Shown one piece after another: positions 1 to 8,832 of a stretch of 25,179 nucleotides of DNA; position 1 is the first letter of the stretch, and the number at the start of each line of letters is the position of its first letter. Location: positions 1 through 25,179 of the forward strand of contig RPFO01001874.1 in the NCBI GenBank assembly GCA_009746045.1, in the 5' to 3' direction. This DNA comes from Mesostigma viride. Lineage: Eukaryota; Streptophyta; Mesostigmatophyceae; Mesostigmatales; Mesostigmataceae. Both the position numbers and the translations under genes were made by a program. The notes beneath the pieces are model-generated. The model was not told where the DNA came from. It made no database searches and saw only the letters and a program-made list of their open reading frames with translations.

Positions 1-520
1 ATCTATCTATGTATCGTGGTGTGCACTCGCCCTCGTGCGCAGCATACAGTTTGGATGTCGTTGTGTTGCAACTCCGCCCCTTGCTCGTGCGCGGATGGAT
101 TGTACGTAGTGTGTGCAGGCGTCCCTTGCGTGCTACTGTGGCCTGTATGTACGGTGTGTGCAGCCTGCCCCCCAAGCTGCCCCATGGTGTCTGTACGTGT
201 GTGTGTGCAGTGCCCCTTGCGTGCAATGTGTGTGTAACGTGGCTGTGTGCAGCCGCCCCTTGCGTGCGCAGGCGTATGTACGTGTGTGTGCAGGCGTCCC
301 TTGCGTGCGTGGTGATGTACGTGTGTGTTGCAGCGGGCCCTCTCGCGTGCTACACATGTCGTGTGTACAGTGTGTGTGCAGTTGCCCCTTTGCGTGCATG
401 GTGTGTGTTACATGTGAGTGCGAGTCGCTCCTTGCGTGCACGCGGTGATGTACGTGGTGATGTGCCACTGCCCTTGCCAGTGCGCGATGTTATGTACCGT
501 AGATGTGTGCAGCCGGCCCA
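1..520 (+). repeat. Degenerate end of a 40-bp minisatellite array (left copy)
   Basis: Recurrent pieces such as CCCTTGCGTGC, GTACGTGTGTGTGCAG and GTGTGCAGCCG repeat at roughly 40-bp spacing and match the monomer of the large array at 10087-19840, in the same orientation. This copy is more divergent, with many small indels. It runs off the left edge of the window, so its true length is unknown. Open frames across it are by-products of the repeat. Confidence 0.85.
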
Positions 521-985
521 GTTAGATTGAGATGTTAGGCTTGACACCACGGTCATCTTCCGGGCCTGCGTCGCCCAGCGTATGCCTACCGTCGGCTGAG
601 CGGGACAACCTCGACAGTACGGCAGGGTGTCGTACTGCGGTGTCATGTGGGACGAATGTGCGGTTATGCCAGACCTGTTCCTAGGTTGCTAGCCGACCCG
701 CCAGGTCCGGTGTAGCGGGCCTGACGGGCCGGGTCTTAGCTTGGTTGCTAGGAGTGTCGCATGGCATTGCGGTGATACCACCTTGTCCCACTGGTCGGTC
801 TGCTGCAAGTGTAGCACCGCCATAGGGCATATAGGCGTTAGCACTGGGAGTGCCACGGCACCCGAGTCTGCCAGTATCCATTCTGAGCCCTCAGCTTTCA
901 TCGCTCTCTCATTTATATTGTAATTACATCATCATTCGTCTCAGCTTTTACGCAGTTGTTCGTCGTCCACTTCTCCATCCAACTT
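521..985 (+). repeat. Flank segment F1, direct duplicate of 9633-10086
   Basis: The segment starts at GTTAGAT and ends at CCATCCAACT. It aligns along its whole length with 9633-10086. Shared landmarks include GCTGAGCGGGACA, TACGGCAGGGTGT, GACCCGCCAGGTCCGGTGTAG, GGCATTGCGGTG and CAGTTGTTCGTCGTCC. The copies differ by substitutions and many one-base indels. In F1 the minisatellite lies to the left; in F2 it lies to the right. No coding frame is shared between the copies. Confidence 0.88.
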
Positions 986-2759
986 GACTGAAAGTTCGAT
1001 ATTTTTTTACAAGCAAAAAAAAAAGACTTGGCGTCCAACAACGGAAACAACAACAAGGGGAAGGCGCTGCCAGGCGCCCCTCACCCCGCCTTTCGCCGAA
1101 GAGGGCACGCCCTCCACCACCGATGCGAGCGGTACCCCAACGTGCCCCTTCCGCACGGTTGTCGCTGACAACCGAGGCGTCGGGAGGCCCGCAGTGGGGC
1201 CCGGCGCCAACCGGGGATTGGCGAGCGGATGCGCCGTTTGCCCACGGCGGTTTGATCTTCATGGCACTGGGGGGCAGGTCCCCCGGCACGACGTTTCACC
1301 GTTCGCACGCGTGCACGGGCGGTCCGTGAGCGGGTGATTCCTCCGAGAGAGATGGCCGACTGGGGCCGCCTCCGCGAGGCCTCGGCCTTGCTTGGCTTAT
1401 CGTCGAGACACCTGCCCGACGTCTGGCACCCCTTCCGCTGGCCGACAGATGGCCCACCATGGAGCAATTTGTACCGGTTTATGGGAAATGTTCCGCCACC
1501 GGTCAAGGTTCTCGGGCGCCCACCCCATTTCTCTCCCCCTTGGGAGAGGGACGAATCCCCCGGCCGGTTTTCCCCATTTGCGGGGTGACTGGCCGTGATC
1601 GTGCGTCGATCGTTTTCGAGTTGCTTCCAATGAGCAGATAAACGCGATAGAGGTTCATCGGGCATCGCTGATCGAGGGTCGGTCTTAGGATGCAGCATCC
1701 CACTGGTTCAGGTTGCGGTTTGGCTGATCTTACTGTTTCGCAATCGGCCGCCAGGCACAACCCCCGGACACTGATTGACAGAGTGGGCCGTCCAGGCAGC
1801 GCCGAACGAGAGGCGCTGGCAGTGGTCTCCAGGGACCAGCAGATCGCCGCTGACTTCCCGTTGCCAGCGTGGGCCCAAGTCCGCCAGTTGGCTGGGGCCC
1901 GGATAGCGGTTGAGGCGGGCTCTGCCACGATGCCCCGCCTGCGATCGGGGCGCGTGGGCTGGCAGAAGCCCCCCACACGCGCCCATGGCGTGGTGAAGCC
2001 CACCCAGGACCCTCTGGCAGGTTCAGAGGGTCCAACCCTCAGCCGCAGGCTCCCGCCGCCCAGCGCACATGGGGGGCCAGAGTGGCTGAGGAGGACTCTC
2101 AGTATACGAGTCGCAAGGGACCCCTGCGGCGACACAAGCGCCGGAAGGTCGCAGGGGACCCGGCAGCACGCCGGCGCCTTCCGCGGGCGGGGCTGCAGCC
2201 CCCATGGAGGGCTGTCCACGGGCACCTCCAGCGGCTCTGGGGGGCAGGCCCCTCTGGTCGCAACAAGGACATAAGTCCCCTGAGGGCCGGAGGAGGCCCC
2301 AGGGTCCACCGGCAGCTGGGCAGCAACCAGCACTGCGCTGAGGGCGACCTGCAGCGCTCGCGACTTCATCACCCGGGTGATGAGGCCGTGTGGCGTGCCA
2401 TCAGACAGCCACAGCCTCCTTCCGTGGGCGGCCGACAGAGCCAGAGATGGCACGTCCGCGGAGCGGGCAGCCTGGTGTGTGCAATCATTCACGCACATCC
2501 TGGGCCTGCCCAACCTCCAAGCGGGCACACGTAGGGTGTGCGACGACCTGCGCCTGCCCTGCAGGCTCTCCTCTCAGGGAGGAGGGTGACAGGGCAGCAG
2601 GGTGCGTCTGGCACGCTCACCGATATGCGTTTGCTGGAGCCTCCTGCACAACGCCATCCTTGAGAGGGGCAGGTAGGTGGCTAACTTTGCCTACCTGGTT
2701 GCATCATGATTTCTTATTACTACTGACGATGAAGTGTCCCTCTCTCCCACCTTCCATGA
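986..2759. other. GC-rich interval without a supportable gene
   Basis: There is an A10 run near 1016-1025, a possible old retroposon tail. After it the sequence is GC-rich, with open frames on both strands (for example minus 1503-2528 and plus 1690-2274). Their translations show no domain, motif or recognisable family, and overlapping frames are equally open, as expected from GC-rich non-coding DNA. A small hairpin (CAGGTAGG at 2670-2677 with CCTACCTG at 2690-2697) lies just before the retroelement. I saw no LTR matching the region downstream of 7585. Confidence 0.5.
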
Positions 2760-2968
2760 TTGCGAGGAGCGCCCGCAGCAGGAGGCGGAAGTGACACACA
2801 TCACACCCCACCCAGCCCTCCCCTAATGTTGTCTAACCCTTCCTACACAGCCCAGTTTGCCCTCCTGCTTTCAGCTCACTCAAGTAGTAGCACTTCCTCT
2901 CAGCAGGTCTCTCCTGTGAATGTGCAGCAGCAACACCATCTTCTCCCTCTCCCCCCATCCCCCTCTAG
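2760..2968 (+). CDS. Possible N-terminal gag segment in another frame
   Basis: An open frame from 2760 continues to 3092 but is probably meaningful only to about 2950-2968. It has a Ser/Gln-rich, low-complexity composition, including runs of Ser and Q-Q-Q. It is followed, one base out of phase, by the gag-like frame at 2969. The junction lies in a C-rich tract ending CCCCTCTAG. Such a tract could be an indel-prone homopolymer region or an intron 3' splice site. Either would make this the start of gag. I recognise no domain here, so the call rests on position only. Confidence 0.3.
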
Positions 2969-3496
2969 GTGCCCACTTACAATGAAAACCGTCCTGTGGA
3001 TAGGATTAATGTCAGGGGGCTGCCTGAGGGGTATACTAGGGAGCAGGGGAATCATGCACTTCTCTCTCTGCAGCTGGCTAGGGAGGAACTGAATGTCAAG
3101 AATTGGTTTGGATCTCTCATGCAGGGGGATTTCTACCATCAGTCCTCTTCTCAGATTCAGAATCTCATTCTTGTCTTCCAGCGTAGGTATCCCAAGTGGC
3201 AGGACACGCAGGCTAGGGCAGTTTGGGAGGCTTTCATGAAGGAGCTAACTGACCTCCTCTCCACCCCCTCATCTGTGGACATATATGGGGCATTCAGGTG
3301 GGTAGAGGAATACAGGGTCACATCAGTGGACTATGTGGCTGAGACAAAGAAATATGAGCTAGCCATCAAAGCACGTCCTGATGTCCAGCAGCTAGATCAC
3401 AAGTTCTTGCTGCGTTCCTTCCTTGAGAAACTCAAACTTGACAAAAACACCTACGCTATGCTTGCACAGGAATGGCAAAGTACTGGGAGGACATGA
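2969..3496 (+). CDS. gag-like capsid region of the copia element
   Basis: This frame encodes about 175 residues. It begins directly after an in-frame TAG with a GTG codon, so 2969 is only the open edge of the frame, not a convincing start. The protein is helix-rich and hydrophilic with several Trp residues (for example near W-F-G-S-L and Y-P-K-W-Q), which suits a gag polyprotein. I recognise no named domain and infer the role from its place before the zinc knuckles and integrase. It would assemble the cytoplasmic particle that packages element RNA. The frame closes at 3496 but overlaps the next one from 3472, where the chain continues as helical sequence (K-Y-W-E-D-M-K-E-A-L), so the gag domain is split by a one-base frame change. 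Confidence 0.65.
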   Translation: MPTYNENRPVDRINVRGLPEGYTREQGNHALLSLQLAREELNVKNWFGSLMQGDFYHQSSSQIQNLILVFQRRYPKWQDTQARAVWEAFMKELTDLLSTPSSVDIYGAFRWVEEYRVTSVDYVAETKKYELAIKARPDVQQLDHKFLLRSFLEKLKLDKNTYAMLAQEWQSTGRT

Positions 3497-3768
3497 AGGA
3501 GGCATTGGATTATATCAAGCTGGCCTTGGCTCCCCTTAGCCAGGGGGCCATGGGCACCTCTGTAAAGAGGGTCAGGGGGGAAGAGAGGGAGGAGGAGGAT
3601 AGGGAGAGGGAAGACAGGAGCAAGAGACCTGTCACTATGGCAGAAGTCAAGTCCCTGCTGGGACAAATGTTTAAGGGCAAGGGCAAGGGCAAGGGCAAGG
3701 GCAAGGGCAGGGGCTGGGGCAAGGGCAAGGGTAAGGGGCAGTCTCCCTCCAAGGGGGGCAGCTCCAGC

Positions 3769-3825
<57 letters not shown>

Positions 3826-5814
3826 AACAACAACAACAACAAGAAGCAGGACAAGGAGGACAAGTCTTCTCAGCGGTGCACCCGCTGTGGCATGAAGTAC
3901 CACCTGCGGCCCACCTGCCGCAAGAACGTGGACGAGCTGGGGCATTTGGACGTCCTGTGCCACAAGTGCCACGGGCCGCCCCACGGTGACCCCAAGGACT
4001 GCAAGCGGCCTCCTTACGGCAAGAAGTGTGAGTCTCCCTCTCATGCTGGCTTGAGTGTGCCTGCTTCACCTCTTTCATCTGCATGCCCCACTGTCAGAGC
4101 AGTGAGCAGTTCTGGAAAGGTGCTACAGCTGGTTTCAGAAGATTATGTCTCTAAACCAACCTTCACATCTATGGTTCCCAAGGTGTGCAGAGTGTCCCCA
4201 GCAGAGGATGCTCATATCAGTTTTCAGGAGCTTGCTTTGCAGTTGCATTTCCTTTATGGGCATGAAGTGAGTGCAGAGGTGGTGGCAGCAGCAATAGGGG
4301 GGGCAGCACTCAGACGTGCATGCCAGGTGGTCAGATCCCACTGCCAGCATTGTCAGTTCAATGCACCCAAACCCCCTAAGTGGCATGTAGCTACCCCACC
4401 TAAGAGCAAGGGCAGGGTGGTAGGAGATGTCTTTCATATCAAAGGACAATCTTACTTGGCACTTAAAGATGCATGGTCAAGGTACACAACCATTGAACCA
4501 TTACCTGGAATGGACAAGACACAGTTGCTCAGGGCTCTCTTGATTGCTCAGGCCAGGTACTACCCTGTGGAGGCATTGTTACTGGATCAGCAGTTCACAT
4601 GTCTTGCCAATGAACCAGGGTGTGAGGCTATTGATCTGGCTGGGCTAGAAGATCATGAGAGGCAAGGCATTATTGAAAGGGCCATCAGGTCCATTAAAAC
4701 CCTTGTAGCCAAAGAAGATGGCAATCTGCTGGCTGACAGTGGGTCCTATGCTGACAGAGCTCTGTGGTCCACCAGGTTGTGCCAAGTCCTCAACAGGAGG
4801 CCACTCATGAAAACCCCACAAGGGGTGGTCATTACACCAGATGGATTGCATGCAGGCATTTATCCACCTGAGGTACTAGCCCTCTACAACGCACAGCGAG
4901 CACAGACAGCTAGCAGGTTAGCTGTCAAGGATGCAAAGCATCCACGTCCCACCTTCAGAGAAGGGGATCAGGTCCTATTCTACAAGGAGTCGGGACTAGG
5001 CAAGGTGGGTACCTGGCATGGGCCAGCCACCATCCTAAAGTTTAACACCACTGGCAGGACAGTGTTAGTTAAACACAATGACACGGGAAAAATTCACAGG
5101 TGTTCACCTCACAGGATGAAATTGTATTTTCCAACTGTGTCAGACGTGGCAGAGGAGGAAGAGCTGTTGGCCGACAGCCCTGTACAGTTGCCTGGCATCC
5201 CAGCGTTGCCCAGTGAGTGGTTGTTTGGAACACCCACTGGTGAGTGTGAGAGCCACACCCACTGTGACACCCAGGTCACCCTTGATGATTGCAGGCAGTC
5301 ACTGCAGGATTGGCCCCCTGCAGCAGAGGGTCACATTGGCAAAACAGGTGATCAGCAACCTATCACCTCTACAAGTGTGAACATAGCTCAGCCACTAGCT
5401 GCACCTTCCAAACGCAGCCTAGCAGACGCTGTTCGCATTTTACAAGCAGCTCATAGAGCCAAAGCTCAAACTGCTGCAGGATCAGCTAAGGTGGGGAAGG
5501 TTGGGCAGAATGACAATAGCCCATTTATGGTTGCAGTGGACACACAAGCCCAGGTCAGCATTATCAGTGCCCTGGCTGTGCCCCATTTGCCTTTGGAACC
5601 TTCACCCTGGCACCATGTGGCTGATTTCTCAGGGCAGTCATCCCTCAAGGTATTAGGTCAGGTCATGTTGACTATACTGGTATCCCCACTCCTTTTCAGG
5701 TCTTGGAAGGTTATAAAGGGAATGCTTTGTTGGGGGATCCTTTTCTCTGTTACCCTGGTGTCCTCATATCCAGTGATAGACTATCCATCCAGGACATGGG
5801 TGGTGTTGATCTGA
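3472..5814 (+). CDS. gag C-terminus, zinc knuckles, integrase and protease N-half (copia-like)
   Basis: About 780 residues, with domains in this order. A Lys-Gly tract lies at about 67-90 and a run of 24 Asn at 100-123. A canonical CCHC knuckle has C136, C139, H144 and C149; a variant one (C163, C166, H171, C177) has five residues before its last Cys. The integrase zinc site is H259, H264, C291 and C294. The catalytic core has D319, D372 and E402 (in G-I-I-E-R); the last gap is 29 residues, shorter than the usual 35 or so. Residues 495-554 form an integrase C-terminal module with W-H-G-P-A and C-S-P-H-R-M-K-L, like the GPY/F modules of other integrases. A retropepsin-like motif V-D-T-Q-A-Q-V-S-I-I follows at D690, with Gln where Gly is expected. 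The frame leaves the protease near residue 740; the rest resumes in the next frame. Integrase would insert element cDNA, and the protease would cut the polyprotein. Confidence 0.85.
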
Positions 5815-7079
5815 ATCATTTCAAAATTTCTCTTGAAAAACTTCTTAACACCAACATTGCTTCTGTAAAATTTGCTACACCCAAGTATGCCCCAGGGCAA
5901 GAACCCTGTGTGGCAGACCTGGTTCACAACCAAAAACTTCATCCCAACTCATTTGGATTGGGCAAGCATGATGTGGCTAAAATGTCTCCTCTTTCTTATG
6001 AACAGATAGAGCAAGACTGTCGCACACACATAGGATTCCTAAAATGGGTGGAGGCCTTTAACAAGGCCAGGGAAGAATGGGTAGTGCCAGATCCTCTTAG
6101 TCCTTCTCATACTCCCCCTGTCACACCTATTGACAAAAAGCCTGCAGGGTGCAAGCACTTGCGCCTGAAGTTTGTGTGTAAACATAAGCCAGCAGCAGAT
6201 GGGTCAGTCATCTTTCATGCTAGACCTTGTGTGACAGAGTTCAAGGGCACCACTGATCTGACAGAGGCAGAGTTGTACACGCCAGGCATTCAGCAAACAT
6301 CCCTAAAAATCTTGCTGTCTGTCTTTGTGGGTCATCTCAATGATGGGGATGACTATATCTGTAAGGCTACAGACATTAAAAGGGCTTTCCTGAAAGGCTC
6401 ACCTGAGATAGCACAACAAGTGTGGCATGGTCAGGTGTACGTAGTCTCCACTCCCAGAGTTTGGGCAAAACACATCCCTCAGCAGTACCTGAAAGCTAAC
6501 ATAGGTGTTGAAGGGCTGCAATCAGCTCCTCGCATTTTCAGGATGTCAGCTCAGGCTGTGTTTGAAAAGTTAGGGGCTAGATATGATGACATAGACCCTT
6601 GCTTCTTTGTGGTCCCACACCCTCATGGCATTCTCACCTTTGTGTGGCATGGGGATGATCAGCTGATTGCTGGGCCAAGGCGTGCTGTGGATGATTTTAT
6701 TCAACAAGTGTCACAGCATTTTGAGATTGGCAAGCAAGTAGAGCTGGGCACCACTGCCATAAAATTTTGTGGCACAATGTTACAACTCCAGCAGCATCAA
6801 AACCAGTGGGTGTGTGCACTCTACTCTCCCAATGATTACATGCACAGCTGCTTGGAGGTTTTGCAAACAAAAATCAAACCTGGAGCCTGTCCTACCATTA
6901 GAGGCAAGCTGGGGTGGTTGTGCTCAACGTGTGCACCTCACCTGGCTGTGGTTAGCAGAGTTGATGATGATGTCTTGATGCAAGTAGGTCACAAAGCCAT
7001 CACCAAAACTCTCCAGGAGGCCCTCCCCTTATCTTGCACTCCTTGGATCTCCACAAAACCATTCACATCCAAGCTATGA
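5703..7079 (+). CDS. Protease C-half and reverse transcriptase (copia-like)
   Basis: The first codons (a TTG, not a true start) complete the protease: A-L-L-G-D-P-F-L at residues 8-15 matches the second conserved block of retropepsins, usually I-L-G-x-D-F-L. The reverse transcriptase follows. Motif A is A-T-D-I-K-R-A-F-L-K-G with D224. The G-V-E-G-L-Q-S-A-P-R-I-F block corresponds to the copia L-Y-G-L-K-Q-A-P-R-x-W block. The catalytic pair D318 and D319 is in W-H-G-D-D, where copia elements normally have Y-V-D-D. The final part (I-R-G-K-L-G-W-L) matches the connection towards RNase H. The enzyme would copy element RNA into cDNA within the particle. The frame runs out of homology near 7034-7079 and continues, one base out, in the RNase H frame. 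Confidence 0.87.
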   Translation: MEGYKGNALLGDPFLCYPGVLISSDRLSIQDMGGVDLNHFKISLEKLLNTNIASVKFATPKYAPGQEPCVADLVHNQKLHPNSFGLGKHDVAKMSPLSYEQIEQDCRTHIGFLKWVEAFNKAREEWVVPDPLSPSHTPPVTPIDKKPAGCKHLRLKFVCKHKPAADGSVIFHARPCVTEFKGTTDLTEAELYTPGIQQTSLKILLSVFVGHLNDGDDYICKATDIKRAFLKGSPEIAQQVWHGQVYVVSTPRVWAKHIPQQYLKANIGVEGLQSAPRIFRMSAQAVFEKLGARYDDIDPCFFVVPHPHGILTFVWHGDDQLIAGPRRAVDDFIQQVSQHFEIGKQVELGTTAIKFCGTMLQLQQHQNQWVCALYSPNDYMHSCLEVLQTKIKPGACPTIRGKLGWLCSTCAPHLAVVSRVDDDVLMQVGHKAITKTLQEALPLSCTPWISTKPFTSKL

Positions 7080-7585
7080 TGGATAGTTCCATGGAGTCCA
7101 GGCAGATTACCAAGTTGCAGGCAAGGGAGTCAGGCTTGTATTTTGTGCAGAATGATGATGCACCCTTGTCTCTCATTTCATGGTACAGCCGGTTGCATAG
7201 ACGCAAGGCTGTCAGCAGCAATGCTGCTGAGTGCAGGGCAGTGGTGTCAGCAGTGCTTCATGCCAGGTACTTGAATCATGTGCTGGTTTGGTTGCAGATG
7301 CAAGCAGGCAGCAATGCTGGGGTGGTGGCACACTTGCTCACTGACAGTCAGTCAGTCCTCAGTTTCCTTGCTAACCCCTATGCTGTCCACACTGATCTTG
7401 ACTGGGTGGTCCTGAAACAGGAGTCCACCTACTGGGAGTCCACCCGTCACGTGGAGGACAAACACAACGCTGCTGATGCACTCACTAAAGTGCCTCAGCA
7501 GGCAGCTGAACAATATCAGCTGTTGTACCACTTGATGAACCCCTATGGCAAGCAGGCAACCCTGCCCCATAGGGGGGACGCCTAG
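7034..7585 (+). CDS. RNase H domain of the copia-like element
   Basis: About 183 residues; the chosen ATG is only the first in the frame, and the domain really continues the reverse transcriptase. The four acidic RNase H residues can be placed: D17 (M-M-D-S-S), E66 (S-S-N-A-A-E-C-R-A), D104 (L-L-T-D-S-Q-S) and D148 (N-A-A-D-A-L-T-K). The S-S-x-A-E and A-D-x-L-T-K blocks are characteristic of copia RNase H, which degrades the RNA strand of the RNA-DNA hybrid. The stop at 7583-7585 (TAG) ends the polyprotein and is followed at 130 bases by AATAAA. The change from the previous frame lies in the C-rich stretch near 7015-7035. Confidence 0.88.
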   Translation: MHSLDLHKTIHIQAMMDSSMESRQITKLQARESGLYFVQNDDAPLSLISWYSRLHRRKAVSSNAAECRAVVSAVLHARYLNHVLVWLQMQAGSNAGVVAHLLTDSQSVLSFLANPYAVHTDLDWVVLKQESTYWESTRHVEDKHNAADALTKVPQQAAEQYQLLYHLMNPYGKQATLPHRGDA

Positions 7586-8011
7586 CAGGGTCCTGTTCAC
7601 CAGGGCCGCCTAGGTCACCCAGTACCCCTTGGGCAGGTCCAAGGGGTAGGTTGTGGCTTCCAGCAGGGGGGTTGGTTGGAGTCTGTTTTTCATACATCTG
7701 CGTGCCCTATGCCCAATAAAATCTGTTTTGATTTTCTCAACACCATGGAATTTCGTTATGCACACCTTCATAGGTGGGCATGGGATGTATCTCACACCTT
7801 TATTCCCTAGGGCGTATGCCTTGGTGGAATGGCCTTGAGCTCAGTGGCTCAGGTGCCCCCATTCAAGTGGAGGGTCAAAGCTCCCTTGACAGGTGGTTAC
7901 CCAGGACCCCAGTTCACTGTGGATATCCTGGGCCACCTGGCCTTACTGTTCAGTGGCAGTATAGGCATGGGTGCTGTCATGTTGTCTAGTACAACGTGCT
8001 CAGCACAGGTG
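7586..8011 (+). other. 3' flank of the retroelement, no gene seen
   Basis: This stretch follows the RNase H stop. It has two G6 runs (about 7571-7577 and 7664-7669) that could be a polypurine tract and an AATAAA downstream. Short frames on both strands show no recognisable domain. It may be 3' untranslated sequence or part of an LTR. I could not find a matching copy upstream of 2969, so I do not call an LTR. Confidence 0.45.
7715..7720 (+). promoter_or_regulatory. Possible polyadenylation signal AATAAA
   Basis: AATAAA lies 130 bases after the RNase H stop and is followed by T-rich sequence. Its position suits the 3' end of the retroelement transcript. A hexamer alone is weak evidence. Confidence 0.4.
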
Positions 8012-8186
8012 CAGGATGAAATATTCCTGTCACCTGTCACCAGGACTTCAGTCCCCCATGTGCAGGGCAGGGGTGGCTGGTCTCCCACGTTGTGCAGGTG
8101 CAATGTGGCCAGGTCCAGGATGTCATAGTCCTGTCACCTGTCACTCGGACTTCAGCCCCCTCTGTGCAGGGCAGGGGTGGCTGGTC
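8012..8186 (+). repeat. 104-bp tandem repeat, about 1.7 copies, continuing after 9175
   Basis: The block starting CAGGATG at 8012 recurs from 8116. Shared parts include CCTGTCACCTGTCAC, GGACTTCAG and GTGCAGGGCAGGGGTGG. The second copy is interrupted at 8186 by the fold-back element. It resumes after 9175 with ATGTTGTGCAGGTACAACATGG, which matches ACGTTGTGCAGGTGCAATGTGG of the first copy. The first copy therefore shows what the uninterrupted site looked like. Confidence 0.8.
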
Positions 8187-8392
8187 AGTTACGTTAAATA
8201 GTGCCGGAACCTTTTGCCGCCTGAGGCAAATCGGTCCGTAACACTATTTTGCCCGGAATAACCACTTCCGAGCACCCAAGTTAATTCGGCCGAATTAACT
8301 TGGGTGCTCGGAAGTGGTTATTCCGGGCAAAATAGTGTTACGGACCGATTTGCCTCAGGCGGCAAAAGGTTCCGGCACTATTTAACGTAACT
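8187..8392. repeat. 206-bp perfect palindrome 1 (P P')
   Basis: Both halves match with no spacer around the centre TTAATTCGGCCGAATTAA at 8281-8298. Single-stranded, it would form a 103-bp hairpin. Confidence 0.93.
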
Positions 8393-8524
8393 AAAACCTG
8401 GCCTCGTGGAGGGGGGACGAAGAGCCCGAGACATCCGCCTAGGCCACTGAGCACGCACCACTAAATGCGCCGGAGCTGCCTCAGTGAGGATTCGAACCCC
8501 TGACCTCCAAGGTGCACAGGTTTT
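8393..8524 (-). repeat. Spacer S with a B-box-like motif (copy 1)
   Basis: This 132-bp spacer sits between palindromes and is bounded by short inverted repeats (AAAACCTG and CAGGTTTT). On the minus strand it carries GGTTCGAATCC (8488-8498), identical to the RNA polymerase III B box / tRNA T-loop consensus, preceded by AGGTC, a typical tRNA variable loop. Its partner copy (8833-8964) is the reverse complement with one difference. I cannot fold a complete tRNA from it. Confidence 0.55.
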
Positions 8525-8727
8525 AGTTACGTTAAATAGTGCCGGAACCTTTTGCCGCCTGAGGCAAATCGGTCCGTAACACTATTTTGCCCGGAATAAC
8601 CACTTCCGAGCACCCAAGTTAATTCGGCCGAATTAACTTGGGTGCTCGGAAGTGGTTATTCCGGGCAAAATAGTGTTACGGACCGATTTGCCTCAGGCGG
8701 CAAAAGGTTCTGGCACTATTTAACGTA
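8525..8727. repeat. Palindrome 2, end truncated, one mismatch
   Basis: This is a second P P' unit centred at 8619-8636. It lacks the last three bases of the usual end and has T for C at 8711. It joins directly to an extra P' arm, the one place where the element's symmetry breaks. Confidence 0.9.
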
Positions 8728-8831
8728 GGCCGAATTAACTTGGGTGCTCGGAAGTGGTTATTCCGGGCAAAATAGTGTTACGGACCGATTTGCCTCAGGC
8801 GGCAAAAGGTTCCGGCACTATTTAACGTAAC
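8728..8831. repeat. Additional P' arm
   Basis: The sequence restarts at GGCCGAATTAAC, the palindrome centre, and runs to CGTAAC. It has no P partner directly beside it. Together with S' and palindrome 3 it forms the right inverted arm of the element. Confidence 0.88.
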
Positions 8832-8832
8832 T

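Larger units (their letters stand above)
2760..7585 (+). mobile_element. Ty1/copia-like retroelement, coding part, with frame breaks
   Basis: Four overlapping open frames together give gag, two zinc knuckles, integrase, aspartic protease, reverse transcriptase and RNase H. Integrase upstream of reverse transcriptase, and an RNase H of the type with S-S-N-A-A-E and A-D-A-L-T-K, place it in Ty1/copia. The protease, however, lies between integrase and reverse transcriptase rather than before integrase. Frame changes fall near 2950-2970, 3470-3495, 5690-5702 and 7034-7079, each stepping the frame back by one. No LTR pair, primer-binding site or target duplication could be identified, so the outer limits are unknown. 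The element may extend into 2541-2759 and 7586-9632. Confidence 0.85.

Noticed and set aside
1503-2528. Minus-strand protein of 341 residues in the GC-rich interval
   Set aside because: No domain or family recognised; overlapping frames on both strands are similarly open and the translation looks like GC-rich non-coding sequence.
1690-2534. Plus-strand frames (1690-2274 and 2082-2534) as a decayed retroelement
   Set aside because: I looked for reverse transcriptase, RNase H and recombinase motifs and found none convincing.
2541-2968. 5' LTR of the copia-like element
   Set aside because: No direct repeat of this sequence was found downstream of 7585, and no primer-binding site could be placed.
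3671-4084. Minus-strand frames opposite gag with poly-Leu, poly-Val or poly-Cys tracts
   Set aside because: These are shadows of the Asn-codon run and Lys-Gly tract of the plus-strand coding sequence.
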